Of a stretch of DNA of 64,000 nucleotides, positions 1-9,376 are shown one piece after another (position 1 is the stretch's first letter; every line of letters begins with the position of its first letter). The position numbers and the translations under genes were made by a program. The DNA is taken from assembly GCA_963555705.1 (NCBI GenBank), contig OY743190.1:16623491-16687490 (forward strand). The letters run 5' to 3'. This DNA comes from Ligustrum vulgare (taxonomy: Eukaryota > Streptophyta > Magnoliopsida > Lamiales > Oleaceae). The notes beneath the pieces were generated by a model. That model was not told where the DNA came from. It made no database searches and saw only the letters and a program-made list of their open reading frames with translations.

Positions 1-262
1 TAATCTATAGTTTATTTTTGTTTTCTTTAATATATTTTTTAAGATTTGGTTGACAATGATTGTTTGTATTGATTGCAGAAGCCGAGCTCGTAAAATACTG
101 GTCTTTTAGGATGCTTTTGACTCTTGACACTTGGACCGTCGACAACCTAGCTGCCTATAAGGGACGTACTTCGTTTGGTTAAATGTTTATTTCGAGTTCG
201 ATTTAGTTTTAAGTTTAGAATTTTTTTATTACTGTATGTTTGATGTTCGAGTTAATAGGAGT

Positions 263-440
263 TAGAGTAGGAGTTGAAGTGAGTGATAGCTTTTAATAGA
301 GTAGGGTTAGTACTAGGAGTTGGCAAGTCACGTTGGAAGCTAGAGTCGAAGTCGGAGTTGAAGAGAGTAATAATTTTTTTAAGAGTAAGGGTAGGTCTAG
401 GAGTAGGTGAGTCATGGTAGGAGTAAGAGTCGAAGTAGGC
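263..440. repeat. Internal subrepeat of monomer A (about 78-84 bp, two copies plus a partial third)
   Basis: TAGAGTAGGAGTTGAAG at 263 is matched by TAGAGTCGAAG...GAGTTGAAG at 341, and TAAGAGTCGAAGTAGG at 424 starts a third partial copy. Both full copies continue through a T-rich spacer (AGCTTTTAATAGAGTAGGG, then AATTTTTTTAAGAGTAAGG). The short monomers have only one hexamer block here, so this duplication accounts for the extra length of A; D has the homologous structure at about 1,652-1,836. Confidence 0.75.
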
Positions 441-479
441 ACTAAAGTTTCACGATTAGGTTAATGGTAACAATAGGTA

Positions 480-534
480 GGAGCAGCTCCGAAAATTTCA
501 TGAGTAGATGTAGGGGTCGTGTATGAAATTTCAT
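480..534. repeat. Inverted-repeat tail of monomer A
   Basis: Three dyads in 55 bp: GGAGC-A-GCTCC (480-490); AAATTTCAT (493-501) pairing with ATGAAATTT (523-531) across a 21-base loop; and the perfect palindrome ATGAAATTTCAT (523-534). A cruciform or hairpin is possible; function unknown. Confidence 0.7.
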
Positions 535-565
535 ATTTTTGTATTACTATATATTTATTATTCTA

Positions 566-989
566 TAATTTACTACAGTTTTCTTTAAAAACTTGTAAAG
601 ATTTGCTTGAGAATGATTGTTGTTAATGATTGCAGAAGCTATGTTCGTGGAATTCTGCTCTTTTGGGGATGCTTATGATTATATACGCTTGGACCTTCCG
701 CAATCCAGCCGCTCGTAGGGGAAGTTGTTTGTTTATTTAAATTCTTATGGCTTGTTCGATTTAGTTTTCAATTTTTAATTCATTATTATTTTATGTTTGA
801 TATAGATTGCAAGAGTTAATAGGAGTAGGAGTCGAAGTAGGGACTACGGTTCAGGAATTAGGGTAAGAGTTACAATAGATAGAAGCAGTTAATGAAATTT
901 TATGATTCGAATTAAGAGTACTCTGCGAAATTTAATGATTTGGTAGTGCGATAAATTTTTTGTGTCGCTGTGTATTTATTATCATTGTA
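566..989 (+). repeat. Monomer B (short type), zone I reference
   Basis: Starts at TAATTTACTACAG, the position homologous to TAATCTATAG of A and D. The core at 636-714 follows GATTGCAG and contains ATGTTCGTGGAATTCTG. In zone I the core frame ends at a TAG in CTCGTAGGGG; in zone II this T is G, so the frame stays open about 20 codons longer. The purine block is one short copy (about 812-845), against two or more in A and D. It ends with AAATTTAATGATTTGG and GCGATAAAT. Confidence 0.85.
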
Positions 990-1393
990 TAATTTACTAC
1001 TGTTTTCTTTAAAATATTTACAAATAGTTGTTTGAGAAAAATTATTTTTTATTGATTGCTGAAGCTATGTTCGTGGAATTCTGGTCGTTCGGGGATGCTT
1101 TTGAATATATAAACTAGGGCCGTCTGCAGTCCAGCTGCTCGTGAGGGAAGTAGTTCATTTATTTGAATTCTTATGGCTCGTTCGATTTAGTTTTCAAATT
1201 TGAACCCACTAATATTGTATGTTTGATGTAGATTGCAAGAGTTAATAGGAGTCGGAGCATGAGTCGAAGCAGGATCTACAGTTTCACGAATAGGGGTAAA
1301 GGTAACAAAAGGTTGGAGCAGTTAATGAACTTTTATGATTCAGAGTAAAAGTAGTTCGTAAAATGTAATGATTTGGTATTGCGATAAATTAGT
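990..1393 (+). repeat. Monomer C (short type), zone I reference
   Basis: Closest to B and E. The core at 1062-1140 has GGTCGTTCGGGGATGC and ends at CTGCTC followed by GTGAGG (GTAAGG in zone II). The core is preceded by GATTGCTG (GATTGCCG in zone II), so C lacks the AG seen in the other four. It carries a perfect 12-bp palindrome TTCAAATTTGAA (1193-1204). Units 1 and 2 share GAACCCAC where later copies have GAACTCAC. The purine block includes GAGTCGGAGCATGAGTCG, the site of 12-bp deletions in zone II. Confidence 0.85.
1193..1204. repeat. Palindrome TTCAAATTTGAA in monomer C
   Basis: Perfect 12-bp dyad, present in C throughout and in most zone II E monomers (units 18, 22 and 25 E have TCTTCAAATTTGAA, which keeps it). 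Zone I E has TTCAGATTTGAA, one base off. Confidence 0.7.
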
Positions 1394-1966
1394 TAATCTA
1401 TAGTTCATTTTTGTTTTCTTTAAAATATTTTCTTAGATTTGGTTGACAATGATTGTATGTATTGATTGCAGATGCCGAGCTCGTAAAATACCGGTCTTTC
1501 GGGATATTTTTGCCGTGGACACTTGAACCGTCAACAACCTAGCTTCCTATAAGGGAAGTGCTTCATTTAGTTAAATGTTTATGACCAGTTCGATTTAGTT
1601 TTAAGTTTAGAATTTTATTACTATTGTATGTTTGATGTAGATTACTTGAGTTAATAGGAGTTAGAGTAGGAGTTGAAGTGAGTGATAACTTTTAATAGAG
1701 TAGGGTTAGTGCTAGTACCAGGCAAGTCACGGTAGGAGTTAGAGTCGAAGTTGGAGTTGAAGAGAGTAATAATTTTTTTAAGAGTAGGTGTAGGTCTAGG
1801 AGTAGGTAAGTTATAGTCGAAGTAAGAGTCGAAGTAGGCACTAAGTTTCAAGAATGGGGTAAGGGTAACAATAGGTAGGAGCAGCTCCTAAAATTTCATA
1901 CGTAGAAGTAAGAATAGTGTATGAAATTTCATGTTTTTGTGTTGCTATATATTTATTATTATTGTA
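1394..1966 (+). repeat. Monomer D (long type), zone I reference
   Basis: Begins TAATCTATAGTTC and resembles A throughout: GAGCTCGTAAAATA in the core (1472-1548), a duplicated GAGTNG purine block (about 1652-1836) and a palindromic tail (1876-1932). Zone I markers are TGCCGTGG, GAAGTGCTTC, AGTACCAGG and TTTCAAGAATGG. The minus strand of the purine block reads as an open frame of 66 codons in nearly every copy, but it opens with TTG, is rich in Ser, Asn, Tyr and Thr, and simply translates the hexamer repeat. Confidence 0.85.
1876..1932. repeat. Inverted-repeat tail of monomer D
   Basis: Homologous to the A tail but with a longer first dyad: TAGGAGC-A-GCTCCTA (1,876-1,890). It is followed by AAATTTCAT (1,891-1,899) pairing with ATGAAATTT (1,921-1,929), and the palindrome ATGAAATTTCAT (1,921-1,932). 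The loop is again 21 bases although its sequence differs from that of A. Confidence 0.7.
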
Positions 1967-2344
1967 TAGTTTACCACAGTTTTCTTTAAAATATTTACAA
2001 AGATTTGTTTGGGAATGATTGCAGAAGCTATGTTCGTGGGATTCTGGTCGTTAGGGGATAATATATAAACCAGGGCCGTCTGCAATCCAACTGCATGTAA
2101 GTAGTTCATTTATTTAAATTCTTATGGTTCGTTCGATTTAGTTTTCAGATTTGAACTCATTAATATTGTATGTTTGATGTAGATTGCAAGAGTTAATTGG
2201 AGTCGGAGCATGAGTCGAAGTAGGGTCTACAGTTTCACGAATAGGGGTAAGAGTAACAATAGGTTTGAGCAGTTAATGAACTTTTATGATTCAGAGTAAA
2301 AGTAGTTTATAAAATTTAATGATTTGGTATTGCGATAAATCAAT
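1967..2344 (+). repeat. Monomer E (short type), zone I reference
   Basis: The shortest monomer, starting TAGTTTACCACAG. The core at 2025-2096 is preceded by GATTGCAG and followed by GTAAGTAG, the best donor-like match in the unit. It lacks about 7 bp of core relative to C (GGGGATAATATATAAAC against GGGGATGCTTTTGAATAT). Zone I alleles are GTGGGATTCTGG, CCAACTGCATG and TTCAGATTTGAAC, the last breaking a palindrome that is intact in C and in zone II E. Confidence 0.85.
2025..2096 (+). other. Exon-like core of monomer E
   Basis: A 72-bp GC-richer segment flanked by GATTGCAG on the left and GTAAGTAG on the right, in AT-rich surroundings. Homologous cores lie at 79-156 (A), 636-714 (B), 1,062-1,140 (C) and 1,472-1,548 (D). 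In C the AG is lost, and in A and D the GT position reads AT. Read in one frame, the cores give related peptides (AELVKYWSF in A, AELVKYRSFG in D, MFVEFWSFGDAFEYI in C, MFVEFCSFGDAYDYI in B), most of them soon stopped. This could be a decayed, amplified exon, or chance. Confidence 0.3.
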
Positions 2345-4688
2345 TAATCTATAGTTTATTTTTGTTTTCTTTAATATATTTTTTAAGATTTGGTTGACAA
2401 TGATTGTTTGTATTGATTGCAGAAGCCGAGCTCGTAAAATACTGGTCTTTTAGGATGCTTTTGACTCTTGACACTTGGACCGTCGACAACCTAGCTGCCT
2501 ATAAGGGACGTACTTCGTTTGGTTAAATGTTTATTTCGAGTTCGATTTAGTTTTAAGTTTAGAATTTTTTTATTACTGTATGTTTGATGTTCGAGTTAAT
2601 AGGAGTTAGAGTAGGAGTTGAAGTGAGTGATAGCTTTTAATAGAGTAGGGTTAGTACTAGGAGTTGGCAAGTCACGTTGGAAGCTAGAGTCGAAGTCGGA
2701 GTTGAAGAGAGTAATAATTTTTTTAAGAGTAAGGGTAGGTCTAGGAGTAGGTGAGTCATGGTAGGAGTAAGAGTCGAAGTAGGCACTAAAGTTTCACGAT
2801 TAGGTTAATGGTAACAATAGGTAGGAGCAGCTCCGAAAATTTCATGAGTAGATGTAGGGGTCGTGTATGAAATTTCATATTTTTGTATTACTATATATTT
2901 ATTATTCTATAATTTACTACAGTTTTCTTTAAAAACTTGTAAAGATTTGCTTGAGAATGATTGTTGTTAATGATTGCAGAAGCTATGTTCGTGGAATTCT
3001 GCTCTTTTGGGGATGCTTATGATTATATACGCTTGGACCTTCCGCAATCCAGCCGCTCGTAGGGGAAGTTGTTTGTTTATTTAAATTCTTATGGCTTGTT
3101 CGATTTAGTTTTCAATTTTTAATTCATTATTATTTTATGTTTGATATAGATTGCAAGAGTTAATAGGAGTAGGAGTCGAAGTAGGGACTACGGTTCAGGA
3201 ATTAGGGTAAGAGTTACAATAGATAGAAGCAGTTAATGAAATTTTATGATTCGAATTAAGAGTACTCTGCGAAATTTAATGATTTGGTAGTGCGATAAAT
3301 TTTTTGTGTCGCTGTGTATTTATTATCATTGTATAATTTACTACTGTTTTCTTTAAAATATTTACAAATAGTTGTTTGAGAAAAATTATTTTTTATTGAT
3401 TGCTGAAGCTATGTTCGTGGAATTCTGGTCGTTCGGGGATGCTTTTGAATATATAAACTAGGGCCGTCTGCAGTCCAGCTGCTCGTGAGGGAAGTAGTTC
3501 ATTTATTTGAATTCTTATGGCTCGTTCGATTTAGTTTTCAAATTTGAACCCACTAATATTGTATGTTTGATGTAGATTGCAAGAGTTAATAGGAGTCGGA
3601 GCATGAGTCGAAGCAGGATCTACAGTTTCACGAATAGGGGTAAAGGTAACAAAAGGTTGGAGCAGTTAATGAACTTTTATGATTCAGAGTAAAAGTAGTT
3701 CGTAAAATGTAATGATTTGGTATTGCGATAAATTAGTTAATCTATAGTTCATTTTTGTTTTCTTTAAAATATTTTCTTAGATTTGGTTGACAATGATTGT
3801 ATGTATTGATTGCAGATGCCGAGCTCGTAAAATACCGGTCTTTCGGGATATTTTTGCCGTGGACACTTGAACCGTCAACAACCTAGCTTCCTATAAGGGA
3901 AGTGCTTCATTTAGTTAAATGTTTATGACCAGTTCGATTTAGTTTTAAGTTTAGAATTTTATTACTATTGTATGTTTGATGTAGATTACTTGAGTTAATA
4001 GGAGTTAGAGTAGGAGTTGAAGTGAGTGATAACTTTTAATAGAGTAGGGTTAGTGCTAGTACCAGGCAAGTCACGGTAGGAGTTAGAGTCGAAGTTGGAG
4101 TTGAAGAGAGTAATAATTTTTTTAAGAGTAGGTGTAGGTCTAGGAGTAGGTAAGTTATAGTCGAAGTAAGAGTCGAAGTAGGCACTAAGTTTCAAGAATG
4201 GGGTAAGGGTAACAATAGGTAGGAGCAGCTCCTAAAATTTCATACGTAGAAGTAAGAATAGTGTATGAAATTTCATGTTTTTGTGTTGCTATATATTTAT
4301 TATTATTGTACAGTTTACCACAGTTTTCTTTAAAATATTTACAAAGATTTGTTTGGGAATGATTGCAGAAGCTATGTTCGTTGAATTCTGGTCGTTAGGG
4401 GATAATATATAAACCAGGGCCGTCTGCAATCCAGCTCCATGTAAGTAGTTCATTTATTTAAATTCTTATGGTTCGTTCGATTTAGTTTTCAAATTTGAAC
4501 TCATTAATATTGTATGTTTGATGTAGATTGCAAGAGTTAATTGGAGTCGGAGCATGAGTCGAAGTAGGGTCTACAGTTTCACGAATAGGGGTAAGAGTAA
4601 CAATAGGTTTGAGCAGTTAATGAACTTTTATGATTCAGAGTAAAAGATGTTTATAAAATTTAATGATTTGGTATTGCGATAAATCAAT
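2345..4688. repeat. HOR unit 2 (2,344 bp), E monomer converted
   Basis: A to D follow zone I and share GAACCCAC in C with unit 1. From 4,311 its E monomer switches to zone II alleles: TGTACAG, GTTGAATTCTGG, CCAGCTCCATG, TTCAAATTTGAAC and AAAGATGTTTA. Confidence 0.9.
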
Positions 4689-4913
4689 TAATCTATAGTT
4701 TATTTTTGTTTTCTTTAATATATTTTTTAAGATTTGGTTGACAATGATTGTTTGTATTGATTGCAGAAGCCGAGCTCGTAAAATACTGGTCTTTTGGGAT
4801 GCTTTTGACTCTGGACACTTGGACCGTCGACAACCTAGCTGCCTATAAGGGACGTACTTCGTTTGGTTAAATGTTTATTTCGAGTTCGATTTAGTTTTAA
4901 GTTTAGAATTTTA
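4311..4913. repeat. Zone II-type patch inside zone I
   Basis: Spans the E monomer of unit 2 and the first part of A of unit 3. The first zone II allele is at 4,311 (TGTACAG); the last is at 4,913 (GAATTTTATTATTACT). Flanking zone I alleles are CATACGTAG near 4,250 and GATGTTCGAG at 4,936. The patch leaves the 2,344-bp spacing unchanged. Confidence 0.85.
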
Positions 4914-7032
4914 TTATTACTGTATGTTTGATGTTCGAGTTAATAGGAGTTAGAGTAGGAGTTGAAGTGAGTGATAGCTTTTAATAGAGTAGGGTTAGTA
5001 CTAGGAGTTGGCAAGTCACGTTGGAAGCTAGAGTCGAAGTCGGAGTTGAAGAGAGTAATAATTTTTTTAAGAGTAAGGGTAGGTCTAGGAGTAGGTGAGT
5101 CATGGTAGGAGTAAGAGTCGAAGTAGGCACTAAAGTTTCACGATTAGGTTAATGGTAACAATAGGTAGGAGCAGCTCCGAAAATTTCATGAGTAGATGTA
5201 GGGGTCGTGTATGAAATTTCATATTTTTGTATTACTATATATTTATTATTCTATAATTTACTACAGTTTTCTTTAAAAACTTGTAAAGATTTGCTTGAGA
5301 ATGATTGTTGTTAATGATTGCAGAAGCTATGTTCGTGGAATTCTGCTCTTTTGGGGATGCTTATGATTATATACGCTTGGACCTTCCGCAATCCAGCCGC
5401 TCGTAGGGGAAGTTGTTTGTTTATTTAAATTCTTATGGCTTGTTCGATTTAGTTTTCAATTTTTAATTCATTATTATTTTATGTTTGATATAGATTGCAA
5501 GAGTTAATAGGAGTAGGAGTCGAAGTAGGGACTACGGTTCAGGAATTAGGGTAAGAGTTACAATAGATAGAAGCAGTTAATGAAATTTTATGATTCGAAT
5601 TAAGAGTACTCTGCGAAATTTAATGATTTGGTAGTGCGATAAATTTTTTGTGTCGCTGTGTATTTATTATCATTGTATAATTTACTACTGTTTTCTTTAA
5701 AATATTTACAAATAGTTGTTTGAGAAAAATTATTTTTTATTGATTGCTGAAGCTATGTTCGTGGAATTCTGGTCGTTCGGGGATGCTTTTGAATATATAA
5801 ACTAGGGCCGTCTGCAGTCCAGCTGCTCGTGAGGGAAGTAGTTCATTTATTTGAATTCTTATGGCTCGTTCGATTTAGTTTTCAAATTTGAACTCACTAA
5901 TATTGTATGTTTGATGTAGATTGCAAGAGTTAATAGGAGTCGGAGCATGAGTCGAAGCAGGATCTACAGTTTCACGAATAGGGGTAAAGGTAACAAAAGG
6001 TTGGAGCAGTTAATGAACTTTTATGATTCAGAGTAAAAGTAGTTCGTAAAATGTAATGATTTGGTATTGCGATAAATTAGTTAATCTATAGTTCATTTTT
6101 GTTTTCTTTAAAATATTTTCTTAGATTTGGTTGACAATGATTGTATGTATTGATTGCAGATGCCGAGCTCGTAAAATACCGGTCTTTCGGGATATTTTTG
6201 CCGTGGACACTTGAACCGTCAACAACCTAGCTTCCTATAAGGGAAGTGCTTCATTTAGTTAAATGTTTATGACCAGTTCGATTTAGTTTTAAGTTTAGAA
6301 TTTTATTACTATTGTATGTTTGATGTAGATTACTTGAGTTAATAGGAGTTAGAGTAGGAGTTGAAGTGAGTGATAACTTTTAATAGAGTAGGGTTAGTGC
6401 TAGTACCAGGCAAGTCACGGTAGGAGTTAGAGTCGAAGTTGGAGTTGAAGAGAGTAATAATTTTTTTAAGAGTAGGTGTAGGTCTAGGAGTAGGTAAGTT
6501 ATAGTCGAAGTAAGAGTCGAAGTAGGCACTAAGTTTCAAGAATGGGGTAAGGGTAACAATAGGTAGGAGCAGCTCCTAAAATTTCATACGTAGAAGTAAG
6601 AATAGTGTATGAAATTTCATGTTTTTGTGTTGCTATATATTTATTATTATTGTATAGTTTACCACAGTTTTCTTTAAAATATTTACAAAGATTTGTTTGG
6701 GAATGATTGCAGAAGCTATGTTCGTGGGATTCTGGTCGTTAGGGGATAATATATAAATCAGGGCCGTCTGCAATCCAACTGCATGTAAGTAGTTCATTTA
6801 TTTAAATTCTTATGGTTCGTTCGATTTAGTTTTCAGATTTGAACTCATTAATATTGTATGTTTGATGTAGATTGCAAGAGTTAATTGGAGTCGGAGCATG
6901 AGTCGAAGTAGGGTCTACAGTTTCACGAATAGGGGTAAGAGTAACAATAGGTTTGAGCAGTTAATGAACTTTTATGATTCAGAGTAAAAGTAGTTTATAA
7001 AATTTAGTGATTTGGTATTGCGATAAATCAAT
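4689..7032. repeat. HOR unit 3 (2,344 bp), A monomer partly converted
   Basis: The first part of A keeps zone II alleles (CTTTTGGGATGC, CTCTGGACAC, GAATTTTATTATTACT) up to 4,913; by 4,936 it is zone I again (GATGTTCGAG). Its E has ATAAATCAGG and AATTTAGTGATT, shared only with unit 4. Confidence 0.9.
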
Positions 7033-9376
7033 TAATCTATAGTTTATTTTTGTTTTCTTTAATATATTTTTTAAGATTTGGTTGACAATGATTGTTTGTA
7101 TTGATTGCAGAAGCCGAGCTCGTAAAATACTGGTCTTTTAGGATGCTTTTGACTCTTGACACTTGGACCGTCGACAACCTAGCTGCCTATAAGGGACGTA
7201 CTTCGTTTGGTTAAATGTTTATTTCGAGTTCGATTTAGTTTTAAGTTTAGAATTTTTTTATTACTGTATGTTTGATGTTCGAGTTAATAGGAGTTAGAGT
7301 AGGAGTTGAAGTGAGTGATAGCTTTTAATAGAGTAGGGTTAGTACTAGGAGTTGGCAAGTCACGTTGGAAGCTAGAGTCGAAGTCGGAGTTGAAGAGAGT
7401 AATAATTTTTTTAAGAGTAAGGGTAGGTCTAGGAGTAGGTGAGTCATGGTAGGAGTAAGAGTCGAAGTAGGCACTAAAGTTTCACGATTAGGTTAATGGT
7501 AACAATAGGTAGGAGCAGCTCCGAAAATTTCATGAGTAGATGTAGGGGTCGTGTATGAAATTTCATATTTTTGTATTACTATATATTTATTATTCTATAA
7601 TTTACTACAGTTTTCTTTAAAAACTTGTAAAGATTTGCTTGAGAATGATTGTTGTTAATGATTGCAGAAGCTATGTTCGTGGAATTCTGCTCTTTTGGGG
7701 ATGCTTATGATTATATACGCTTGGACCTTCCGCAATCCAGCCGCTCGTAGGGGAAGTTGTTTGTTTATTTAAATTCTTATGGCTTGTTCGATTTAGTTTT
7801 CAATTTTTAATTCATTATTATTTTATGTTTGATATAGATTGCAAGAGTTAATAGGAGTAGGAGTCGAAGTAGGGACTACGGTTCAGGAATTAGGGTAAGA
7901 GTTACAATAGATAGAAGCAGTTAATGAAATTTTATGATTCGAATTAAGAGTACTCTGCGAAATTTAATGATTTGGTAGTGCGATAAATTTTTTGTGTCGC
8001 TGTGTATTTATTATCATTGTATAATTTACTACTGTTTTCTTTAAAATATTTACAAATAGTTGTTTGAGAAAAATTATTTTTTATTGATTGCTGAAGCTAT
8101 GTTCGTGGAATTCTGGTCGTTCGGGGATGCTTTTGAATATATAAACTAGGGCCGTCTGCAGTCCAGCTGCTCGTGAGGGAAGTAGTTCATTTATTTGAAT
8201 TCTTATGGCTCGTTCGATTTAGTTTTCAAATTTGAACTCACTAATATTGTATGTTTGATGTAGATTGCAAGAGTTAATAGGAGTCGGAGCATGAGTCGAA
8301 GCAGGATCTACAGTTTCACGAATAGGGGTAAAGGTAACAAAAGGTTGGAGCAGTTAATGAACTTTTATGATTCAGAGTAAAAGTAGTTCGTAAAATGTAA
8401 TGATTTGGTATTGCGATAAATTAGTTAATCTATAGTTCATTTTTGTTTTCTTTAAAATATTTTCTTAGATTTGGTTGACAATGATTGTATGTATTGATTG
8501 CAGATGCCGAGCTCGTAAAATACCGGTCTTTCGGGATATTTTTGCCGTGGACACTTGAACCGTCAACAACCTAGCTTCCTATAAGGGAAGTGCTTCATTT
8601 AGTTAAATGTTTATGACCAGTTCGATTTAGTTTTAAGTTTAGAATTTTATTACTATTGTATGTTTGATGTAGATTACTTGAGTTAATAGGAGTTAGAGTA
8701 GGAGTTGAAGTGAGTGATAACTTTTAATAGAGTAGGGTTAGTGCTAGTACCAGGCAAGTCACGGTAGGAGTTAGAGTCGAAGTTGGAGTTGAAGAGAGTA
8801 ATAATTTTTTTAAGAGTAGGTGTAGGTCTAGGAGTAGGTAAGTTATAGTCGAAGTAAGAGTCGAAGTAGGCACTAAGTTTCAAGAATGGGGTAAGGGTAA
8901 CAATAGGTAGGAGCAGCTCCTAAAATTTCATACGTAGAAGTAAGAATAGTGTATGAAATTTCATGTTTTTGTGTTGCTATATATTTATTATTATTGTATA
9001 GTTTACCACAGTTTTCTTTAAAATATTTACAAAGATTTGTTTGGGAATGATTGCAGAAGCTATGTTCGTGGGATTCTGGTCGTTAGGGGATAATATATAA
9101 ATCAGGGCCGTCTGCAATCCAACTGCATGTAAGTAGTTCATTTATTTAAATTCTTATGGTTCGTTCGATTTAGTTTTCAGATTTGAACTCATTAATATTG
9201 TATGTTTGATGTAGATTGCAAGAGTTAATTGGAGTCGGAGCATGAGTCGAAGTAGGGTCTACAGTTTCACGAATAGGGGTAAGAGTAACAATAGGTTTGA
9301 GCAGTTAATGAACTTTTATGATTCAGAGTAAAAGTAGTTTATAAAATTTAGTGATTTGGTATTGCGATAAATCAAT
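7033..9376. repeat. HOR unit 4 (2,344 bp)
   Basis: Zone I consensus A to D. E carries the ATAAATCAGG and AATTTAGTGATT pair found otherwise only in unit 3, so units 3 and 4 share a recent exchange. Confidence 0.9.

Larger units (their letters stand above)
1..565 (+). repeat. Monomer A (long type), zone I reference
   Basis: Begins at TAATCTATAG, one base inside the unit; the preceding copy is cut by the window start. Plan: AT-rich leader with TTTTCTTTAA; acceptor-like GATTGCAG (71-78); core 79-156 containing GAGCTCGTAAAATA; GTTCGATTTAG; purine-rich block 251-440 made of two tandem subrepeats of roughly 80 bp; tail with inverted repeats. It is most like D. It is longer than B, C and E because of the internal duplication. 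The core reads open through AELVKYWSF to a TAA near 180, too short to call a gene. Confidence 0.85.
1..2344. repeat. HOR unit 1 (2,344 bp)
   Basis: Reference zone I copy; its first base pair falls just outside the window. It shares GAACCCAC in C (near 1,205) with unit 2 only, otherwise it follows zone I consensus. Confidence 0.9.

Noticed and set aside
200..215. GTTCGATTTAG resembling a tRNA-promoter B box in every monomer
   Set aside because: It lacks the final C of GWTCRANNC, and I see no convincing A box or tRNA fold at the right distance, so a tRNA or SINE origin is not supported.
310..322. Telomere-like TAGGGTTAG in A and D monomers, TTAGGG in B and E
   Set aside because: Only about one and a half TTAGGG units occur at any place, with no tandem run, so it is not an interstitial telomere tract.
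1651..1851. Minus-strand open frame of 63-69 codons recurring in every D monomer
   Set aside because: It opens with TTG in zone I and GTG in zone II, has no ATG near the start, translates the GAGTNG hexamer block into low-complexity Ser/Asn/Tyr/Thr sequence, and recurs only because the satellite does.
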